NCBI RefSeq assembly: GCF_007954265.1
Contig: NZ_VOLS01000012.1
Span: forward strand, 26,086 to 90,085
Source of the DNA: Colwellia sp. C1TZA3
GTDB lineage: Bacteria; Pseudomonadota; Gammaproteobacteria; Enterobacterales; Alteromonadaceae
Length of the DNA: 64,000 bases
Direction of reading: 5' to 3'
Shown one piece after another: positions 26,053 to 36,164 of this stretch (position 1 is the stretch's first letter; every line of letters begins with the position of its first letter). Both the position numbers and the translations under genes were made by a program. The notes under the pieces were generated by a model. The model saw only the letters and a program-made list of their open reading frames with translations. It was not told the DNA's origin and made no database searches.

Positions 26053-26463
26053 TATACCCGCTCCACTTCAAGGTGCAGGTTTGTGCAAGTCGAGAAAGGG
26101 TTAGGTACCAGGCATTGATTGAAGAGAATAGTTATTCTTGGCAACTGCTCCTGCGTTGCTCTAATAACCCACATCCCTGTGGGAATATTGTCGAAATCCA
26201 TAACGCAGGAGATGACCCTTTATCGGCTTGCCCGTAGGGAGCTAAGCTAGAAAACCAGTCCAGCGTTGCATACATGGATGTATGTACTTAGGTTTTGTCT
26301 GGAACAAAAAACCTGTGCACTACTTGATAAGGTTCCTACATGGATGTAGGACATTAGGGTAACGCAGGAGCAGTTACCGAGAATAACCATTACCTTCGTA
26401 TCGCGCCTTGATCTGATTTCCTAGCTTAACTCTGAAACTGCATCTTGAAGTGGAACGGGTATA
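26053..26463. mobile_element. MITE-like element (about 411 bp) with terminal inverted repeats
   Basis: The left end TATACCCGCTCCACTTCAAG and the right end (complement TATACCCGTTCCACTTCAAG) match over about 28 bp with few changes. The symmetry continues inward: the CTGCTCCTGCGTT region near 26145 pairs with AACGCAGGAGCAG near 26358, so the whole element would fold into a long hairpin. No transposase is encoded; an open frame at 26046-26237 merely follows the arm. The element lies in the aroC-MFS / lipA interval and directly abuts a second element. Confidence 0.75.
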
Positions 26464-26466
26464 TAG

Positions 26467-26620
26467 CAATCCCATTAAGTTATTGCTCACTTGTACTAGT
26501 TAAAATAGCTCAAGGCTGTGTTGCTCTCAATCCCAATAGCCAGCTATTGCTCAATCGAGCGCCTTACCTTGAGTTATTTTTCCTGCGCACAACAAGATCA
26601 CAAACTTAATGGAACTGGTA
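26467..26620. mobile_element. MITE-like element family B, copy 1 (adjacent to lipA stop)
   Basis: About 155 bp. Left end CAATCCCATTAAGTT, right end AACTTAATGGAACTGGTA; these are imperfect inverted repeats. The inner part has a second symmetry (CAATAGC / GCTATTG at the centre). Copies 2 (28869-29025) and 3 (44023-44181) are almost identical. The right end runs directly into the lipA stop codon, and the left end lies four bases from the 411-bp element. Confidence 0.8.
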
Positions 26621-27589
26621 TTATTTTACTTCTTCACCAGCAGCTTGTTTGTCAGCATGGTAGCTAGAACGCACGAGTGGGCCACATGCTGCGTGATCAA
26701 AGCCCATTTTGTCTGCTTCACGTTTAAACATAGCAAAGTCATCTGGGTGAACGTAACGCTCGACCGGTAAATGATGTTTACTCGGTTGTAAGTATTGGCC
26801 AATAGTTAGCATGGTAACGCCATGAGCACGTAAGTCCCGCATCACTTGAATAATTTCTTCGTTAGTTTCACCTAAGCCGACCATTAAACCTGATTTAGTC
26901 GGTACACTTGGGTTGGCCTCACCAAATTTTTTCAATAGATCTAACGACCATTGGTAGTTAGCGCCTGGGCGAGCTTTAGTATATAAACGCGGTGCGGTTT
27001 CGAGGTTGTGATTGAAGGTACCAGGTGGATGGGTATTTAAAATTTCTAAAGCGCGATCCATGCGGCCACGAAAATCAGGGACTAAAATTTCTACTTTAGT
27101 CTGTGGTGAATGCTCGGCAATTTCGGTAATACAATCAACAAATTGTTGTGCGCCGCCATCACGAAGGTCATCACGGTCAACAGAAGTGATTACCACGTAT
27201 TTCAGCTTCATGTCTTTTAGCGTTAAGGCTAATTTGCGTGGCTCTTCTTTATTTACCGCCATTGGGCGGCCATGGCCAACATCACAAAATGGACAACGAC
27301 GGGTACAAATATCACCCAAAATCATAAAAGTTGCTGTGCCGTTATTAAAACATTCTGATAAATTTGGGCATGACGCTTCTTCACAAACCGAATGTAAATT
27401 ATGTTTACGTAATGCTGCTTTTATACCATCAATACGCTCTGAACTTTTTGGCAGTTTAATGCGTAACCAACTAGGTTTTCTTAGCATAGTTTCGCGCTCA
27501 GAAGTCATAACCTTAATAGGAATATGCGCCATTTTTTCGGCATCGCGTAGTTTAGTGCCTGGGGTAATTTGTGATGATTTAGTGGTCAT
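26621..27589 (-). CDS. lipA: Lipoyl synthase
   Basis: 322 residues, a radical-SAM enzyme. The auxiliary cluster ligands are C69, C74 and C80 ([12 protein letters not shown]). The SAM cluster motif CxxxCxxC is C95, C99 and C102 (CTRRCPFC), and the C-terminal RSSYHAD provides the Ser ligand. It inserts two sulfur atoms into protein-bound octanoyl groups to form lipoyl groups on 2-oxoacid dehydrogenases and the glycine cleavage H protein. It overlaps lipB by 11 nt. Its stop codon (TAA on the minus strand) is at the very edge of a MITE-like repeat, so the native downstream sequence was replaced or interrupted there. Confidence 0.97.
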   Translation of the reverse strand: MTTKSSQITPGTKLRDAEKMAHIPIKVMTSERETMLRKPSWLRIKLPKSSERIDGIKAALRKHNLHSVCEEASCPNLSECFNNGTATFMILGDICTRRCPFCDVGHGRPMAVNKEEPRKLALTLKDMKLKYVVITSVDRDDLRDGGAQQFVDCITEIAEHSPQTKVEILVPDFRGRMDRALEILNTHPPGTFNHNLETAPRLYTKARPGANYQWSLDLLKKFGEANPSVPTKSGLMVGLGETNEEIIQVMRDLRAHGVTMLTIGQYLQPSKHHLPVERYVHPDDFAMFKREADKMGFDHAACGPLVRSSYHADKQAAGEEVK

Positions 27590-28238
27590 GTATTATTTCC
27601 AATCCCGTTTGATAAGATAAATGCTGGGTGTTTAATAACTCACTTAGGTGTTTTACCAATGAGTCACCCGCTTGATCTACTGTGGCAGGGCCCTGTAAAT
27701 CGATTGTTTGTATCATTTCTAAGCCTTGGTAACCGCAGGGGTTAATGCGTAGAAATGGTGATAAGTCCATATTAACATTTAATGCCAAACCATGAAAAGA
27801 GCAGCCTTTACGTACTCGCAATCCCAAAGAGGCAATTTTTTTATTTTCGACATAAACACCGGGTGCGTCAGGCTTTGCTGTTGCCGTAATGCCAAAATCT
27901 GCCATTGCGGCTACGATGCCATCTTCAATTAGCGTAACCAGTGCTCTTATGCCCATTTTTCTGCGGCGTAGATTGATCATAAAGTAGACCACTTGTTGGC
28001 CAGGGCCGTGATAAGTAACTTGTCCACCTCGATCCACTTTTACCACGGGTATATCTCCAGGCATAAGTAGGTGCTCATCTTTACCTGCTTGCCCTTGAGT
28101 AAATACTGGTGGATGCTCCACCAGCCAAAGTTCGTCAGCGGTATTTTCATCTCGATTATCGGTGAAATTTTTCATGGCATGCCAAACTTCGACATAGTCG
28201 AGGTTATTCAGTTGCCGAATAATCAATGTGTTTTTCAA
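27579..28238 (-). CDS. lipB: Octanoyltransferase LipB
   Basis: 219 residues. The catalytic pair is visible as K134 in [12 protein letters not shown] and C168 in [11 protein letters not shown]; the [11 protein letters not shown] substrate loop lies near 71-81. It moves octanoyl groups from acyl carrier protein onto lipoyl domains, giving the substrate of LipA. The gene overlaps lipA and lies downstream of ybeD, the usual order in gammaproteobacteria. Confidence 0.96.
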   Translation of the reverse strand: MKNTLIIRQLNNLDYVEVWHAMKNFTDNRDENTADELWLVEHPPVFTQGQAGKDEHLLMPGDIPVVKVDRGGQVTYHGPGQQVVYFMINLRRRKMGIRALVTLIEDGIVAAMADFGITATAKPDAPGVYVENKKIASLGLRVRKGCSFHGLALNVNMDLSPFLRINPCGYQGLEMIQTIDLQGPATVDQAGDSLVKHLSELLNTQHLSYQTGLEIIHDH

Positions 28239-28312
28239 AATACATCTCTATAGATTTTATTACAGGTATTATAGCCAAATAATAATGGGAATACACCGGA
28301 TAAGTAGTAGGG

Positions 28313-28576
28313 TCAAAGTACGTAACGTACTTGCTCAATGGCATTCAAGGTTTTATATATTGTTTCAATATGTGCTTTACTGGTAACGGTAACAACCACT
28401 GAAATTGAATGATAATTTCCTTTCGAGCTTGGTTTTACCTTTGGTGCATAATCACCAGGCGTATGCTTTTGCAACTCACCAACAACTAAGTCTGGCAACT
28501 CGTCACACGCTATACCCATAACTTTAAAGTTTAGTACGGTGGGGAAATCTAATAATTCATCAAATTTAGTATTCAT
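28313..28576 (-). CDS. ybeD: YbeD-like DUF493 protein
   Basis: 87 residues, the same size as E. coli YbeD. It shows the DUF493 pattern [20 protein letters not shown] and the C-terminal [14 protein letters not shown], an ACT-like small domain by family knowledge. Usually found directly upstream of lipB, as here (74-nt gap). Biochemical function is unsettled; a regulatory role in lipoate or cell envelope processes has been suggested for the family. Confidence 0.9.
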   Translation of the reverse strand: MNTKFDELLDFPTVLNFKVMGIACDELPDLVVGELQKHTPGDYAPKVKPSSKGNYHSISVVVTVTSKAHIETIYKTLNAIEQVRYVL

Positions 28577-29063
28577 TTTTTTCTCTTAATCGGTAAAAAA
28601 CCAATATGCTGTAGCTATTTTAATCATGGCTAGCATATTCGAGTTAGTGGTAAATAAACCAATCCATGTGGTAATAATTTAAGCGGCTGAATGTGCCAAT
28701 TGGTGATATTTTAACACTATTTGCTACGAATGTGACTAGTCGAGGCTAGTTATTGGCTATAAATGAGGGGGAGAGTAACTAATATCAACGTTTGATGGTA
28801 ATTTTATTTTCTAATACATCCAAATAAAAGCAGAAAACTTAGCCTAGGCTAAGTTTTCTGTGCAAGTAATACCAATCCCATTAAGTTATTGCTCACTTGT
28901 ACTAGTTAAAATAGCTCAAGGCTGTGTTGCTCTCAATCCCAATAGCCAGCTATTGCTCAATCGAGCGCCTTACCTTGATTTATTTTTCCTGCGCACAACA
29001 AGATCACAAACTTAATGGAACTGGTATAATAGTGTCGCAGGGCCCACAAAACAGTGATGAAGA
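28577..29063. other. Gene-free interval between dacA and ybeD with a MITE
   Basis: Holds MITE-like copy 2 (28869-29025), beginning about 40 nt past the dacA stop. The rest (28577-28868) carries no open frame of note and probably the ybeD-lipB-lipA promoter. AAAACTTAGCCTAGGCTAAG near 28830-28857 is a perfect inverted repeat followed by TTTTCTG on the plus strand. It could terminate dacA transcripts on the minus strand, where it is followed by TTTTCTGC. Confidence 0.6.
28869..29025. mobile_element. MITE-like element family B, copy 2
   Basis: About 157 bp in the same orientation as copy 1, from ATACCAATCCCATTAAGTT to AACTTAATGGAACTGGTAT. Complete at both ends, with TAA-type flanks (TAATACC at left, GGTATAA at right). 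Lies between dacA and ybeD. Confidence 0.85.
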
Positions 29064-30251
29064 TTAGTTAATAAATTGAAGTTTTACATAGTCCATCAAT
29101 TTATTAAACAGGCTGCCTTCTTGAACTTCTTGCAGGGTTACTAATGGGTATTGAGCAATATCTTCACCGTCGAGTTGTAAAAACAATTTGCCGACCACTT
29201 CACCTTTTTGCAGCGGCGCTGTGAGTTGCTTGTCTAATTCAAAATTCGCCTGTAAGTTTTTGCGTTGACCACGAGGAATGGTAATTGGGGTATTAACCAT
29301 AATACCTAAATCAACTTCTTTGCTATCGCCCATCCACACTCTATCACTAACAAATTTTTCACCCGCCTTATATGGCGTATATGTTTCGTAAAAACGGAAA
29401 CCGTAGTTCAGTAGCTTTTTACTCTCTACTTTACGAGCGCGCTCGCTGTCTGTACCCATAACGACACTAACTAGGCGCATATCACCTTTAGTGGCTGAGG
29501 TGACTAAACTATAGCCTGCTTGCGAGGTATGACCGGTTTTTAAACCGTCAACATTCATACTTTTATCCCACAATAAACTATTGCGGTTATATTGTTTAAT
29601 ATTGTTATAAGTAAAAGATTTTTGGCGATACAACTTGTATTCATCGGGTACATCGCGAATAAGGGCAATGGCCAGTGTTGCCATATCACGCGCTGTGGTT
29701 TTATGTTCTTTACTGTCTAAGCCATGGCTGTTTTCAAAAAAGCTACTGTACATGCCTAATTGTTCAGCGTGGGCATTCATTAATTGGGCAAATGCACCTT
29801 CACTACCGGCAATATGTTCAGCCATAGCCACACAGGCGTCATTTCCTGATGCAACGATAATACCTTGATTTAGCAGGCTTACTGATACTTCCGTACCGAC
29901 CTCAATAAACATTTTTGATGATTCGGGGAAATTTTTTGCCCAAGCTTTTTCGCTAATTCTAACCGGATCATCATTATTGATATTACCATTTTCGAGCTCT
30001 TTACCTATGATGTAACTGGTCATCATTTTGGTTAAGCTCGCCGGAGCAAGTAAGATATCAGCATTACTTTCTGTAATAACTTTACCGGTGGCATAATCTA
30101 TTAAAATGTGGCCTTTAGCACTTACTTCGGGAGCGGGTGGGATAATAGTTTGTGCATGAGAAAGGCAGCAAACACTTAATAATACAGAGCCTAAAATAGT
30201 TAGTAATTTTATCGGTTTTTTAGGTACTCGAGTAACCTTGATTTGGGGCAT
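29064..30251 (-). CDS. dacA: D-alanyl-D-alanine carboxypeptidase (PBP5/6 family)
   Basis: 395 residues. A signal peptide (KLLTILGSVLLSVCCLSHAQ) precedes the penicillin-binding domain. The motifs are S72-L-T-K75 (nucleophile), SGN in IIVASGNDACVAMAEHIAGS, and KTG in DGLKTGHTSQAGY. The C-terminal beta domain (PBP5_C) ends in an amphipathic helix (LFNKLMDYVKLQF) for membrane attachment. It trims the terminal D-Ala from pentapeptides in the periplasm and limits cross-linking. Lies downstream of rlpA in the elongation cluster. Confidence 0.95.
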   Translation of the reverse strand: MPQIKVTRVPKKPIKLLTILGSVLLSVCCLSHAQTIIPPAPEVSAKGHILIDYATGKVITESNADILLAPASLTKMMTSYIIGKELENGNINNDDPVRISEKAWAKNFPESSKMFIEVGTEVSVSLLNQGIIVASGNDACVAMAEHIAGSEGAFAQLMNAHAEQLGMYSSFFENSHGLDSKEHKTTARDMATLAIALIRDVPDEYKLYRQKSFTYNNIKQYNRNSLLWDKSMNVDGLKTGHTSQAGYSLVTSATKGDMRLVSVVMGTDSERARKVESKKLLNYGFRFYETYTPYKAGEKFVSDRVWMGDSKEVDLGIMVNTPITIPRGQRKNLQANFELDKQLTAPLQKGEVVGKLFLQLDGEDIAQYPLVTLQEVQEGSLFNKLMDYVKLQFIN

Positions 30252-30435
30252 AATTGTCCTACAGCGCTGTCATTTAATGGAGATTATAAAAATTTTATGC
30301 AGTATAACATTTTTTATTTCTAATTCTAATCAGCTCTACCATCAATTTGTTACCCTTGATGAATTATGCTGATTTTTTGTATACTTTAAGTTGCAGTAAG
30401 TTATTTTTCATTAAAAAGAAAAAAAAAGAATAAAG

Positions 30436-31353
30436 TTATTGGCGGATAAAAGCTTTAGGGTAACCATCGGCTTTAATCGCTAACAATAATCTTGCTAAGT
30501 CATCACTGCGCTTTATCGGACCAACGAGAACACGAAAAATTCCATTTATTTGTTCTAATTGGCTATTTATTTGATATTGCTTCATTAACGCTTTAGCAAG
30601 TTTGGTCGCTTGAGTCTGACTCTTACTAGCAAATACCTGAATATATTGTGTTGTAGCCAAAACGTCTAATGGTGATGCTGTTGCTGTTACGAGCTCAAAT
30701 TTTCTTTTTATTATTGTTTTAGCCATAGTTGAAACCGTTGTTTCTAGCAAAGGCGTAATTTTTTCTGTGTTATTTACTGAGCGTGGACTTTCTTCCTGAA
30801 GTTGGGCTAAACCATTAAGCGTAAAGTCGGTTATTGCTGTAATGGTCACATTGGCAGTACCTGTTTCTAACATATCGAGCTTATAGGCGGCACTGTATGA
30901 CAAATCGACAATGCGGCTTTGATGAAAAGGACCGCGGTCATTAACTCTAACAATTACTGATAGCCCATTGCTATTATTAACAACTCTTAAATAACTCGGT
31001 AAAGGTAAGTTCTTATGGGCGGCACTCATGGCATACATATCGTAAATTTCACCATTAGAAGTTAAGTGACCATGGAATTTTCGGCCATACCAAGAGGCTG
31101 TTCCGGCTTGGCTAAAATCTTCTGCACTGTTTAATACTTGATAGTTTTCACCGCGTACTTGATAGTCTTTATTACCACCATGGCTAAATGCTTCAGCTCG
31201 CGGCGTAGCATCATGAAGTTCGCTAGCGGTAGGTAAGCGGGTTGGCGTACTGTCATTTTTTTGTTGGTAGCGACCATAGTTAGCGCTACAAGCCGAGACA
31301 AGTATTATCAGTACACATAGGTAAATGTGTTGGGTGATTTTTAGTTTCGCCAT
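30436..31353 (-). CDS. rlpA: Septal ring lytic transglycosylase RlpA family lipoprotein
   Basis: 305 residues. The lipobox LVSAC places the lipidated Cys at residue 22. A double-psi beta-barrel domain (about 80-180) contains GTASWYGRKFHGHLTSNGE and VRVNDRGPFHQSRIVDLSY. A C-terminal SPOR domain (about 225-305) binds denuded glycan strands at the septum. RlpA in Pseudomonas cleaves such glycans; activity here is inferred. Lies after rodA, as usual, but the mltB gene often found in this cluster is not present. Confidence 0.92.
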   Translation of the reverse strand: MAKLKITQHIYLCVLIILVSACSANYGRYQQKNDSTPTRLPTASELHDATPRAEAFSHGGNKDYQVRGENYQVLNSAEDFSQAGTASWYGRKFHGHLTSNGEIYDMYAMSAAHKNLPLPSYLRVVNNSNGLSVIVRVNDRGPFHQSRIVDLSYSAAYKLDMLETGTANVTITAITDFTLNGLAQLQEESPRSVNNTEKITPLLETTVSTMAKTIIKRKFELVTATASPLDVLATTQYIQVFASKSQTQATKLAKALMKQYQINSQLEQINGIFRVLVGPIKRSDDLARLLLAIKADGYPKAFIRQ

Positions 31354-31426
31354 AAATATCAGTAGACTCTATTATTATTTACATCAGTCATTTATTAGGT
31401 GATTTTTTCATCTGCCATTACTTTTG

Positions 31427-32542
31427 TTAGATATTAAATCGTCTATGAGTGCTTACTGCCATAAGCATGCCAAATCCTGCCATTAATGTCACCATCGAAG
31501 TTCCGCCGTAGCTAATTAAAGGTAGGGGTACACCAACCACAGGCAATAAACCTGAGACCATACCGATATTAACAAAGATATAAACAAAAAATGTCAGGGT
31601 TAAGCTGCCAGCCAAAAGTTTAGTAAAGGCATGCTGAGCATTAACCGCAATCCATAAACCGCGCATAACAATGGCCAAATATACGGTTAACAATAAGCCG
31701 ACGCCAATTAAGCCAAACTCTTCACTAAATACGGCAAAAATAAAGTCAGTATGGCGCTCAGGTAAAAACTCTAGTTGCGATTGTGTACCTTGTAACCAGC
31801 CTTTACCATTTATACCACCAGAGCCGATGGCAATTTTAGATTGAATAATATGGTAGCCTGAGCCGAGGGGATCTTGTTCAGGATTTAAAAATGTTAGCAC
31901 TCTTTGTTTTTGATAAGGTTTCATCAAAAACATCCATAAGACTGGCGCAAATGCAGACGCTAAGCCAACACAGGCCCCGATAAGCTTCCAACTGGCACCA
32001 GCAAGAAATATAACAAATATACCTGAGCTTGCGATCAGTAAAGACGTGCCTAAATCTGGTTGTCTAGCAATCAGTAAGGTAGGTATTAAGACTAAAATAA
32101 AGGCGATAATTATTTTAGATATTTTGATTGGTAAATCGTATTGACTAACATACCAAGCGATCATAATAGGCATGACAAGTTTCATAATTTCAGAGGGTTG
32201 GAATTTAGTGAAACCAAGATCTAACCAACGTTGAGCACCTTTGCCAATATGGCCAAATAGTAGTACGGCACTTAACAACATTAAGCCAATAATGAATACA
32301 GGTACCGCCCATCTTCGATAAGACAAGGGCGGAATTTGCGCGACAATAAACATCACAAATAGTGCTAGGCCGACACGCTTTGCATGTCTTATTAGCACGG
32401 CAGACTCTTGTCCACCGGCACTATAGACGACAAATAACCCTAGTGTTAGTAAAGCTAAAAGGCCCATTAATAATGGCAAGTCAATATGTAATCGTTGCCA
32501 TAAAGTACGCTGTTGATGTTGATCATGTCCAGTATTACGCAC
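31427..32542 (-). CDS. rodA: Rod shape-determining protein RodA (peptidoglycan glycosyltransferase)
   Basis: 371 residues with about ten membrane helices of the SEDS family. Motifs are [16 protein letters not shown] (with the essential Asp), [30 protein letters not shown] (in parts) and the C-terminal [12 protein letters not shown]. It polymerises lipid II in the elongasome together with PBP2. The ATG shares one base with the mrdA stop region (overlap at 32542), so the pair is translationally coupled. Confidence 0.96.
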   Translation of the reverse strand: MRNTGHDQHQQRTLWQRLHIDLPLLMGLLALLTLGLFVVYSAGGQESAVLIRHAKRVGLALFVMFIVAQIPPLSYRRWAVPVFIIGLMLLSAVLLFGHIGKGAQRWLDLGFTKFQPSEIMKLVMPIMIAWYVSQYDLPIKISKIIIAFILVLIPTLLIARQPDLGTSLLIASSGIFVIFLAGASWKLIGACVGLASAFAPVLWMFLMKPYQKQRVLTFLNPEQDPLGSGYHIIQSKIAIGSGGINGKGWLQGTQSQLEFLPERHTDFIFAVFSEEFGLIGVGLLLTVYLAIVMRGLWIAVNAQHAFTKLLAGSLTLTFFVYIFVNIGMVSGLLPVVGVPLPLISYGGTSMVTLMAGFGMLMAVSTHRRFNI

Positions 32543-34521
32543 TAAGGATTACCTGCTGAATTTTTGATGTTTTGTTGAAAGTCGCTGCTATGATGTGGAT
32601 GCTTGCGTGGGTCTTTACTGACAATTTCGCGATCACCAAAATACTGATCCATAATCTGGCGTGCCACGGGTCCAGCGTTTGCGCCACCACCACCTTCGGC
32701 GACATTTTCTATCGCAACCGCAATCACTATCTCAGGCTTCTCAAACGGAGCAAAAGCAATAAACATGGCATTGTCGCGTTTACTTTCTTTAACTTTACTC
32801 GCATCATATTCTTCACCTTGCTCGATGTTAGCGGTTTGTGCGGAGCCGGTTTTACCTGCTGCATCATATTTACTGCCTTTAAATGCGGCATAGCCGGTCG
32901 CGCCAAAATTTTGCACGGTATTATGTAAACCGTCTAAAACCAGATCCCAGCTATGTTGGTCTTTCAGGACAATAGGTTGTTTTTCATCAACAACATATTC
33001 AGTAATAATGGTTTGCCCTGTGCTAGTATCTTTGTCGTTAGTAACTACTTCAGTGCTTGCTTTTAATAAGTGTGGCACCTTAATCTCACCCTTGTTGACT
33101 AAAATGGATAAGGCTTGTGATAATTGCAGTGGCGTGACTGACCAATAACTTTGACCAATACCTACTGATAGGGTTTCACCAGTATACCAAGGTTTATTAT
33201 AACGGGCTCTTTTCCATGCAATACTGGGCATAATTGCACGACTTTCTTCATGCAGATCAATACCGGTATATTCACCGAAGCCAAATTTTCTCATCATTTG
33301 ACTAATGCGGGTAATGCCCAATTTATAGGCTAAATCGTAGTAAAAAACATTACAAGATTGCTCTAGCGACTTAGTTAAATTGACTTTGCCATGGCCCCAT
33401 TTTTTCCAATCACGTCGTTTAGTTTCTATACCGGGGAGTTGATAAAAACCCGGATCATAAATTTCTGTTTCCGGCGTAATCACCCCCGCGTCTAAACCGG
33501 TAATGGCTAACAAGGGTTTAATTGTTGAAGCGGGTGGATAACCTTGTAATGTTCTGTTAAGTAAGGGTTTATTACTTTGTGGAGCTAGAAGTTTTTTATA
33601 TTTTTTGCTGCTAATGCCATGCACAAACAGATTGCCATCAAAACTTGGGTTTGAATACATCGCGAGTACACCACCGTCTCTTGGGTCGATGGCGACAATC
33701 GCGCCACGTTTACCCGAAAGTGCCCGTTTTGCGATCATTTGTAGCTCAATATCCAAGGTTAAGGTTAGGTCTTTACCTGGGATTGGTGGGGTAAAGTCTA
33801 AGGTACGAATGATCCGACCTTGATTATTAATTTCAACTTCTTGGTGGCCAATGGTGCCGTGTAAAATATCTTGGTAATAGCGTTCTAATCCGCGCTTACC
33901 AATATTACGCGTAGCGGCATAGTTTTCAGCTAAGCCTTGCTGTTCTAACGCGAGTGAGTCTCTGCCATTAATACGTGCGACATAGCCAAGCGAATGGGTA
34001 GTTAATTCAGCAAAAGGATAATAACGCTTTAAACGCGCATCAATAAAAAAACCAGGAAATTTATGCTGATTGACCGAAAATAAGGCGACCTGTTGCTCGC
34101 TTAAACGTGAGTAAAGCTCTATCGGTTTAAAGCGACGTTTACTTTTCATCGCTTGAAGTAGTTTGTCTTGTTTTTCTTGGCTTATATCTAATAGTTGACT
34201 AACTTCTGACAAGCGTTTTTTAATGTCATTTACTTGCTCGGGGATCACTTCTAAACTGTAAACAGGGGTATTGTCAGCCAGTAAAACACCGTTTCTATCG
34301 TAGATTAAGCCTCGATTAGGGGCGACAGGTAAAAGTTTAATACGGTTGGAGTTCGAGCGTGTTTGGTATTTTTCATAGGAGCTAACTTGAAGATTATAAA
34401 TATTACTAAATAGCACCAATGAAAGTACGATGATAGCTATAAAGGTGATAAAAGTACGGCGGGCAAATAAATTGGCTTCAGCGCTATGATTTCTAATAAC
34501 AACACGTTTTTTGGCTGCCAT
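32542..34521 (-). CDS. mrdA: Penicillin-binding protein 2 (elongasome transpeptidase)
   Basis: 659 residues. The cytoplasmic basic start, one membrane helix (about 24-44) and a pedestal domain with [17 protein letters not shown] precede the transpeptidase domain. The active Ser is in the motif STIK ([12 protein letters not shown], about residue 335). The SxN motif is SCN in EQSCNVFYY, and KTGSAQ lies near 555. It cross-links sidewall peptidoglycan with RodA. Lies 3 nt from rlmH and overlaps rodA. Confidence 0.96.
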   Translation of the reverse strand: MAAKKRVVIRNHSAEANLFARRTFITFIAIIVLSLVLFSNIYNLQVSSYEKYQTRSNSNRIKLLPVAPNRGLIYDRNGVLLADNTPVYSLEVIPEQVNDIKKRLSEVSQLLDISQEKQDKLLQAMKSKRRFKPIELYSRLSEQQVALFSVNQHKFPGFFIDARLKRYYPFAELTTHSLGYVARINGRDSLALEQQGLAENYAATRNIGKRGLERYYQDILHGTIGHQEVEINNQGRIIRTLDFTPPIPGKDLTLTLDIELQMIAKRALSGKRGAIVAIDPRDGGVLAMYSNPSFDGNLFVHGISSKKYKKLLAPQSNKPLLNRTLQGYPPASTIKPLLAITGLDAGVITPETEIYDPGFYQLPGIETKRRDWKKWGHGKVNLTKSLEQSCNVFYYDLAYKLGITRISQMMRKFGFGEYTGIDLHEESRAIMPSIAWKRARYNKPWYTGETLSVGIGQSYWSVTPLQLSQALSILVNKGEIKVPHLLKASTEVVTNDKDTSTGQTIITEYVVDEKQPIVLKDQHSWDLVLDGLHNTVQNFGATGYAAFKGSKYDAAGKTGSAQTANIEQGEEYDASKVKESKRDNAMFIAFAPFEKPEIVIAVAIENVAEGGGGANAGPVARQIMDQYFGDREIVSKDPRKHPHHSSDFQQNIKNSAGNP

Positions 34522-34524
34522 TAT

Positions 34525-34995
34525 TTATTCCCTATGATAAGGGTGATTATTATTGATTGACCAAGCACGATAAAGGCTTTCAGCGACAACAATTCGAACC
34601 ATAGGGTGTGGTAAAGTCAGTGGTGATAACGACCACTTTTGCTCAGATGCCTGAATGCAAGCGGGGGCTAAACCTTCAGGCCCACCCACTAAGAGTGCAA
34701 CATCTCGGCCATCTATATGCCAGCGTTCCAGTTGCTTGGCAAGATCAGGTGTCGTCCAGGGCTTGCCTTCTACTTCTAACGTAACAATGCGATTACCCTT
34801 TGGAATAGCCGCTAGGATTTGCTCACCTTCTTTTTCAAGAATGCGGGCAATATCTGCATTTTTACCGCGTTTGCCCGGTGAGATCTCCACTAGATGGAAA
34901 CTCATATCACGAGGGAATCTGCGGCAATATTCGCTAAACCCTTGGCTAACCCAAGTGGGCATTTTATTACCAACGGCATATAAGGTAATGCGCAT
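34525..34995 (-). CDS. rlmH: 23S rRNA (pseudouridine1915-N3)-methyltransferase RlmH
   Basis: 156 residues, typical SPOUT methyltransferase length. It has [13 protein letters not shown] (SAM-binding knot) and the C-terminal [20 protein letters not shown]. It methylates pseudouridine 1915 in helix 69 of 23S rRNA in assembled ribosomes. Between rsfS and mrdA in the conserved cluster. Confidence 0.96.
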   Translation of the reverse strand: MRITLYAVGNKMPTWVSQGFSEYCRRFPRDMSFHLVEISPGKRGKNADIARILEKEGEQILAAIPKGNRIVTLEVEGKPWTTPDLAKQLERWHIDGRDVALLVGGPEGLAPACIQASEQKWSLSPLTLPHPMVRIVVAESLYRAWSINNNHPYHRE

Positions 34996-35006
34996 TGTTG
35001 TTTAGA

Positions 35007-35324
35007 CTACTGCCATAGTTGTTCTAGTTGATAACGCTCGCGAGTTTCATCAGTCATCACATGCACAACAACATCACCTAAGTCGACTAAAGACCATTCA
35101 CCAATATCATTTCCTTCAACACCTAAGGCTTCAATACCGGCAGCACGGCATTCAATGGTGAGTGATTGGGCAATGGAAATAACGTGGCGTTTTGAGTTAC
35201 CAGAGCAAACTAACATGTAGTCAGTGAAACTCGATTTTGTAGCTACTTCTAATGTAACGATATCGCGGCCTTTCATATCTTCGATTTTTTCGGTAACAAA
35301 AGTAATTAGGTCTGAACTTTGCAA
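35007..35324 (-). CDS. rsfS: Ribosome silencing factor RsfS
   Basis: 105 residues if translation starts at the TTG at 35324. That makes the protein the same length as E. coli RsfS and aligns its first ten residues with the E. coli start. AGAGAT lies nine bases upstream. The ATG at 35369 would add 15 residues without family support and has no ribosome site. The family core is seen in DIVTLEVATKSSFTDYM and VDLGDVVVHVMTDETRERY. RsfS binds ribosomal protein uL14 and blocks subunit joining in starvation. Next to rlmH, as expected. Confidence 0.9.
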   Translation of the reverse strand: MQSSDLITFVTEKIEDMKGRDIVTLEVATKSSFTDYMLVCSGNSKRHVISIAQSLTIECRAAGIEALGVEGNDIGEWSLVDLGDVVVHVMTDETRERYQLEQLWQ

Positions 35325-35504
35325 AGTGGGATCTCTATAATTAACAACAATAATCGGCGATAATAGCATTATTTTGTTTGTCAGTTAACCATCTAATGCA
35401 GTAAATAGCCGTTTTTTTGCACAACAATTGATTTATTTCACTTAACCTCTATCAAATAATACAAAATGAGTGATTTGGATGCGATTATTGAGCAAGTAAT
35501 GACG

Positions 35505-36164
35505 TTATTGGTAAAGCTTATGTTGCTCTATATAATCATGTACACACTGAGGTAGGTATTGACTGGCGTTTAAACCGGCTTTAATTTTTGCTCTTATTGT
35601 TGTCGATGAAATATCCACAGGGCTACTTTCATGGATAAGTATTTGTCCTGTTTGTCGGCGCTGTAATTGCGCAAGACTATAAATTAAACGCGACGTTAGT
35701 GCTGGCTCAAGTGCCGCTTCTAACGCTAGGTGCGGGTAACCTGGGCGAATATTAACCACTAAGTTACATAAGGTGAGAATGTCTTGCCAGCGGTGCCATT
35801 TTGTAAATGATAAGAGTGAGTCCATACCCATAATAAAATATAAATCTGCCTTAGGTTGCTCAGCTTTTATTTGCTGCAAGGTATCGACAGTATATGAGCG
35901 GCTTTGACGCTTGAGTTCACGATCATCAAGGGTAAATAACTGACTTTCATCACAGACTAAAGCCACCATTTTAGCACGCTGTTTGGCATTGGCATGGGTG
36001 CTGGTTTTATGTGGCGGTATATGGGCAGGAATTAAATGTAATTGTTTTGCGCCTAACCAGTGTGCAGTTTCTTGGGCAGGTAAGATGTGACCGAGATGAA
36101 TAGGGTCGAAGGTACCGCCAAGTAACGCGATAAGCTTTGGCGTTTTTTGGTTAGTTATACTCAT
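35505..36164 (-). CDS. nadD: Nicotinate-nucleotide adenylyltransferase
   Basis: 219 residues. The nucleotidyltransferase motif GGTFDPIHLGH lies near the start (16-26) and ISSTTIRAKIKAG near the end; both bind ATP. It converts nicotinate mononucleotide to deamido-NAD in NAD synthesis. It overlaps holA by 14 nt. A 180-nt gap to rsfS suggests a separate promoter for the downstream part of the cluster. Confidence 0.95.
   Translation of the reverse strand: MSITNQKTPKLIALLGGTFDPIHLGHILPAQETAHWLGAKQLHLIPAHIPPHKTSTHANAKQRAKMVALVCDESQLFTLDDRELKRQSRSYTVDTLQQIKAEQPKADLYFIMGMDSLLSFTKWHRWQDILTLCNLVVNIRPGYPHLALEAALEPALTSRLIYSLAQLQRRQTGQILIHESSPVDISSTTIRAKIKAGLNASQYLPQCVHDYIEQHKLYQ

Noticed and set aside
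26046..26237. 63-residue frame upstream of lipA
   Set aside because: Lies within an arm of the 411-bp MITE-like element.
27012..27620. 202-residue plus-strand frame across lipA
   Set aside because: Antisense shadow; lipA on the minus strand has all Fe-S ligands in place.
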